In this document: in pieces, positions 5,274-7,633 of the stretch
Layout: the number at the start of each line of letters is the position of its first letter
How positions within the stretch are numbered: the stretch's first letter is position 1
Source: Actinomycetes bacterium
Lineage (GTDB): Bacteria; Actinomycetota; Acidimicrobiia; Acidimicrobiales; Acidimicrobiaceae
Direction: 5' to 3'
DNA length: 7,633 nucleotides
NCBI GenBank assembly: GCA_021790855.1
Contig: JAJYFP010000030.1
Span: forward strand, 1 to 7,633
Notes under the pieces: generated by a model
The model's input: the letters and a program-made list of their open reading frames with translations, nothing else
What the model was told of the DNA's origin: nothing
The model's database searches: none
Translations under genes and position numbers: made by a program

Positions 5274-7115
5274 ATGCCTAAGGCAGTAGGTATAGATCTT
5301 GGAACCACTAACTCTGTGGTATCTGTTCTAGAAGCGGGTGATCCAGTAGTCATCCCGAACGCGGAAGGTGGAAGGACTACGCCTTCTGTTGTAGCGTTTG
5401 CAAAGAATGGTGAAATCTTGGTAGGCGAGGTTGCCAAGAGACAGTCGATTACTAATCCAGATCGTACGATACGGTCTGTGAAGCGTCATATGGGAACCTC
5501 TTGGTCGATAGATATCGACGGAAAGAAGTATACGCCACAGGAGATAAGTGCCAGAGTCTTGTCGAAGTTAAAAAGGGATGCCGAGGCTTATCTGGGAGAT
5601 ACCGTGACTCAAGCGGTTATCACTGTTCCAGCGTACTTTGACGATGCACAGAGGACCGCAACTAAAGAGGCTGGACAGATTGCGGGCCTTGAGGTGCTTA
5701 GGATCATCAACGAACCTACTGCTGCAGCTCTCTCGTACGGCCTGGATAAAGAAGGCGCAGACCAGACTGTTCTTGTCTTTGATCTCGGTGGCGGCACCTT
5801 TGATGTTTCCGTTCTAGAGATCGGTGACGGAGTCTTTGAAGTCAAGTCGACCTCTGGAAACACACATCTTGGTGGTGATGATTGGGATCAAAGAGTTATC
5901 GATTGGTTAGTCAAAAGTTTCAAAGGCACAGAGGGTGTGGATCTCTCTGGAGACAAGATGGCTATGCAAAGGCTCAAAGAAGCCGCCGAAAAGGCCAAGA
6001 TTGAACTTTCTGCGATGATGGAGACAACGATAAATCTTCCTTTCATTACAGCCACAGCCGAGGGACCCAAACACCTTGATATCAAACTTACGAGAGCGAA
6101 GTTCCAAGAACTTACTCAGGACCTTGCTGATGCTTGCAAGGGCCCCTTTGAGCAAGCGATTAGGGACGCGGGACTAACAACTGACAAAATTGATCACGTT
6201 GTCATGGTGGGTGGATCAACTCGTATGCCTGCTATCCATGACCTCGTAGTGTCTCTTACTGGCAAAGAGCCACATAAGGGTGTGAACCCAGACGAAGTCG
6301 TTGCCGTAGGAGCAGCTATCCAAGCTGGTGTCTTGAAAGGCGAAGTAAAAGACGTTCTTCTTCTCGATGTAACTCCTCTCTCTTTAGGAATTGAGACAAA
6401 AGGCGGTGTGATGACGAAGTTAATAGAGCGCAACACCACGATTCCGACACAGAGAACTCAGGTCTTTACGACAGCCGACGACAATCAACCTTCCGTTGAG
6501 ATACATGTCCTTCAGGGCGAACGAGAGATGGCAATGTATAACAAAACTCTCGGTCGCTTCCAGCTTGTAGGGCTTCCACCAGCACCAAGAGGAATTCCCC
6601 AGATTGAGGTCACCTTTGATATCGATGCTAATGGAATCGTGCACGTGTCCGCGAAAGACAGAGCCACCTCAAAAGAGCAGTCGATCACTATTACCGGATC
6701 GACAAGTCTCTCTAAAGATGACATCGAGCGTATGGTAAAAGATGCGGAGGCTCACGAGGCTGATGATAAAGCACGTCGTGAAGAGGCTGAGGTTAGAAAC
6801 AATGCAGACACCTTGGTGTATCGCACCGAGCAGTTGGTCAAGGAGCAAGGCGAGAACCTGAGCGGGCCGGAAAAGGAATCCGTTGAGTCATCTTTGGCTG
6901 AGCTAAAGACCGCAATAGCTGGTGATGATATCGGCAAAATTAAGTCTGCTACTGACGCCTTGATGTCAGCTAGCCAAAGTTTCACACAGAAGCTTTATGA
7001 AGAGGCAGCTAAGTCTGCTTCGAGTTCAGATATGGGATCTTCAGGAGCAACAAGCTCTTCCGATGACGAGATTGTAGATGCTGAGATCGTTGATGAGCCC
7101 AATAAGGAGAGCTAG
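5274..7115 (+). CDS. dnaK: Molecular chaperone DnaK (Hsp70)
   Basis: DnaK is the ATP-driven Hsp70 chaperone that binds exposed hydrophobic stretches in unfolded proteins, working with DnaJ and GrpE in the cytoplasm. The 613-residue product has phosphate-1 motif GIDLGTTNS (6-14), Lys70 of the ATPase site, [12 protein letters not shown] (146-157), phosphate-2 motif [11 protein letters not shown] (170-180) and the adenosine motif [11 protein letters not shown] (330-340). The interdomain linker VLLLD is at 361-365. The substrate-binding beta domain follows to about 483, with [10 protein letters not shown] near its end, then a helical lid and a disordered Ser/Asp-rich tail ending in the conserved [11 protein letters not shown]. 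It lacks the roughly 24-residue insertion found after residue 77 in proteobacterial DnaK, as expected for Gram-positive lineages. A consensus ribosome-binding site precedes it and grpE overlaps its stop codon. HAIR sequences upstream imply HspR repression and heat induction. Confidence 0.98.
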   Translation: MPKAVGIDLGTTNSVVSVLEAGDPVVIPNAEGGRTTPSVVAFAKNGEILVGEVAKRQSITNPDRTIRSVKRHMGTSWSIDIDGKKYTPQEISARVLSKLKRDAEAYLGDTVTQAVITVPAYFDDAQRTATKEAGQIAGLEVLRIINEPTAAALSYGLDKEGADQTVLVFDLGGGTFDVSVLEIGDGVFEVKSTSGNTHLGGDDWDQRVIDWLVKSFKGTEGVDLSGDKMAMQRLKEAAEKAKIELSAMMETTINLPFITATAEGPKHLDIKLTRAKFQELTQDLADACKGPFEQAIRDAGLTTDKIDHVVMVGGSTRMPAIHDLVVSLTGKEPHKGVNPDEVVAVGAAIQAGVLKGEVKDVLLLDVTPLSLGIETKGGVMTKLIERNTTIPTQRTQVFTTADDNQPSVEIHVLQGEREMAMYNKTLGRFQLVGLPPAPRGIPQIEVTFDIDANGIVHVSAKDRATSKEQSITITGSTSLSKDDIERMVKDAEAHEADDKARREEAEVRNNADTLVYRTEQLVKEQGENLSGPEKESVESSLAELKTAIAGDDIGKIKSATDALMSASQSFTQKLYEEAAKSASSSDMGSSGATSSSDDEIVDAEIVDEPNKES

Positions 7116-7633
7116 TGAGTAGGGAAGATAGTACCGATAACCTTCGTGATGAGGAAGACACGCTAGAGCATCCGTTGATCTCCGAAGCTGGCGAAAATCT
7201 TGAAGGGGAGGAAGGGACGGATGAAAACTCTTCCTCCTTACAAGAGGAGTCTATCGATGACGGTAGCGCTGATATTGATATTGAATTCGAGCTACTGAAG
7301 AAGGAAAGAGACGAGTTTCTTGAGGCTCTACAGAGACTCAAGGCGGACTTTGATAACTTCAAGAAGCGAGTAGACAAGCAAAGAGTCGATACGATTGAAC
7401 GAGCCAATGAAGACTTGATCAAGAAGCTCCTTCCTGCTCTAGATACGTTGGAACTTGCGAGAACCCACATCCGAGAAGGCGAGTTCGAGTCGCCCTCTTA
7501 CGTGGAGCAGATAGGTTCTGCGCTGGTCGAGACGCTTTCCAAAGAGGGACTGGAGCAGATATCCCCTTTGGGATCAAGGTTCGATCCATCTGAAGCAGAA
7601 GCCGTGGCTCATGAAGAAGGAGACGGCGAACAG
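7115..7633 (+). CDS. grpE: Nucleotide exchange factor GrpE, 3' end off the window
   Basis: GrpE is the dimeric cofactor that releases ADP from DnaK and so drives its substrate cycle. The frame begins with GTG, whose first base is the last base of the dnaK TAG; AAGGAG inside dnaK lies 5 bases before it. The 173 visible codons start with an acidic, disordered region (about 1-55), then a long coiled-coil helix (ELLKKERDEFLEALQRLKAD, about 58-77) followed by FDNFKKRVDKQR, and the hallmark LIKKLLPALDTLELA. Further on, SALVETLSKEGLEQISPLGSRFDPSEAEAV leads into the beta domain that contacts DnaK, where the window ends in EEGDGEQ with no stop reached. The overlap implies coupled translation with dnaK; dnaJ and hspR would be expected beyond the edge. 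Confidence 0.95.
   Translation, partial: MSREDSTDNLRDEEDTLEHPLISEAGENLEGEEGTDENSSSLQEESIDDGSADIDIEFELLKKERDEFLEALQRLKADFDNFKKRVDKQRVDTIERANEDLIKKLLPALDTLELARTHIREGEFESPSYVEQIGSALVETLSKEGLEQISPLGSRFDPSEAEAVAHEEGDGEQ

Noticed and set aside
7009..7470. 153-codon minus-strand frame opposite the dnaK end and grpE
   Set aside because: It is a Ser/Leu-rich antisense shadow of the acidic, Glu-rich GrpE coding sequence; GrpE motifs on the plus strand are unmistakable.

Overview
The window looks like actinobacterial chromosome of moderate GC. The pointers are a HAIR-type operator (the HspR recognition sequence) beside dnaK, a dnaK-grpE pair joined by a one-base stop/start overlap, a DnaK of the short Gram-positive type, and a b6-like cytochrome b of a kind I associate with actinobacteria. 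An acidophilic Acidimicrobiia-type relative is possible, but that is inference. I see no phage, transposon, CRISPR, tRNA or rRNA sequence.

Left part (1-2300, minus strand): a respiratory block. A two-gene transcript begins at a clear promoter near 2285. It encodes a 62-residue membrane protein and then, through an ATGA overlap, a 529-residue cytochrome b6-like subunit with four haem-ligand histidines and an unusually long extracytoplasmic segment before its last membrane helix. A strong 16-bp hairpin terminator follows. Beyond it, with its own promoter and a possible 13-codon leader ORF, begins a type II NADH dehydrogenase cut by the left edge. NDH-2 and the cytochrome b probably both act on the membrane quinone pool.

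Middle part (2231-4365, minus strand): about 470 bases with no supportable gene. Next comes a somewhat GC-richer short-chain dehydrogenase/reductase whose dinucleotide-binding motif is in frame but has no usual start codon in front of it. A promoter whose -35 box lies in a 15-bp palindrome sits just upstream. After that is a secreted lipoprotein of the Lipoprotein_15/COG4315 type.

Right part (4366-7633): gpmA (2,3-bisphosphoglycerate-dependent phosphoglycerate mutase) on the minus strand diverges from dnaK-grpE on the plus strand. The 155-base region between them holds a near-consensus HAIR operator and further HAIR-like half-sites, so heat-shock control by an HspR repressor is likely for dnaK-grpE and possible for gpmA. 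grpE runs off the right edge.

I found no complete undescribed system. The most unusual items are the cytochrome b with its coupled small membrane protein, the SDR gene with a damaged or atypical 5' end, and the HAIR operator placed just in front of gpmA.
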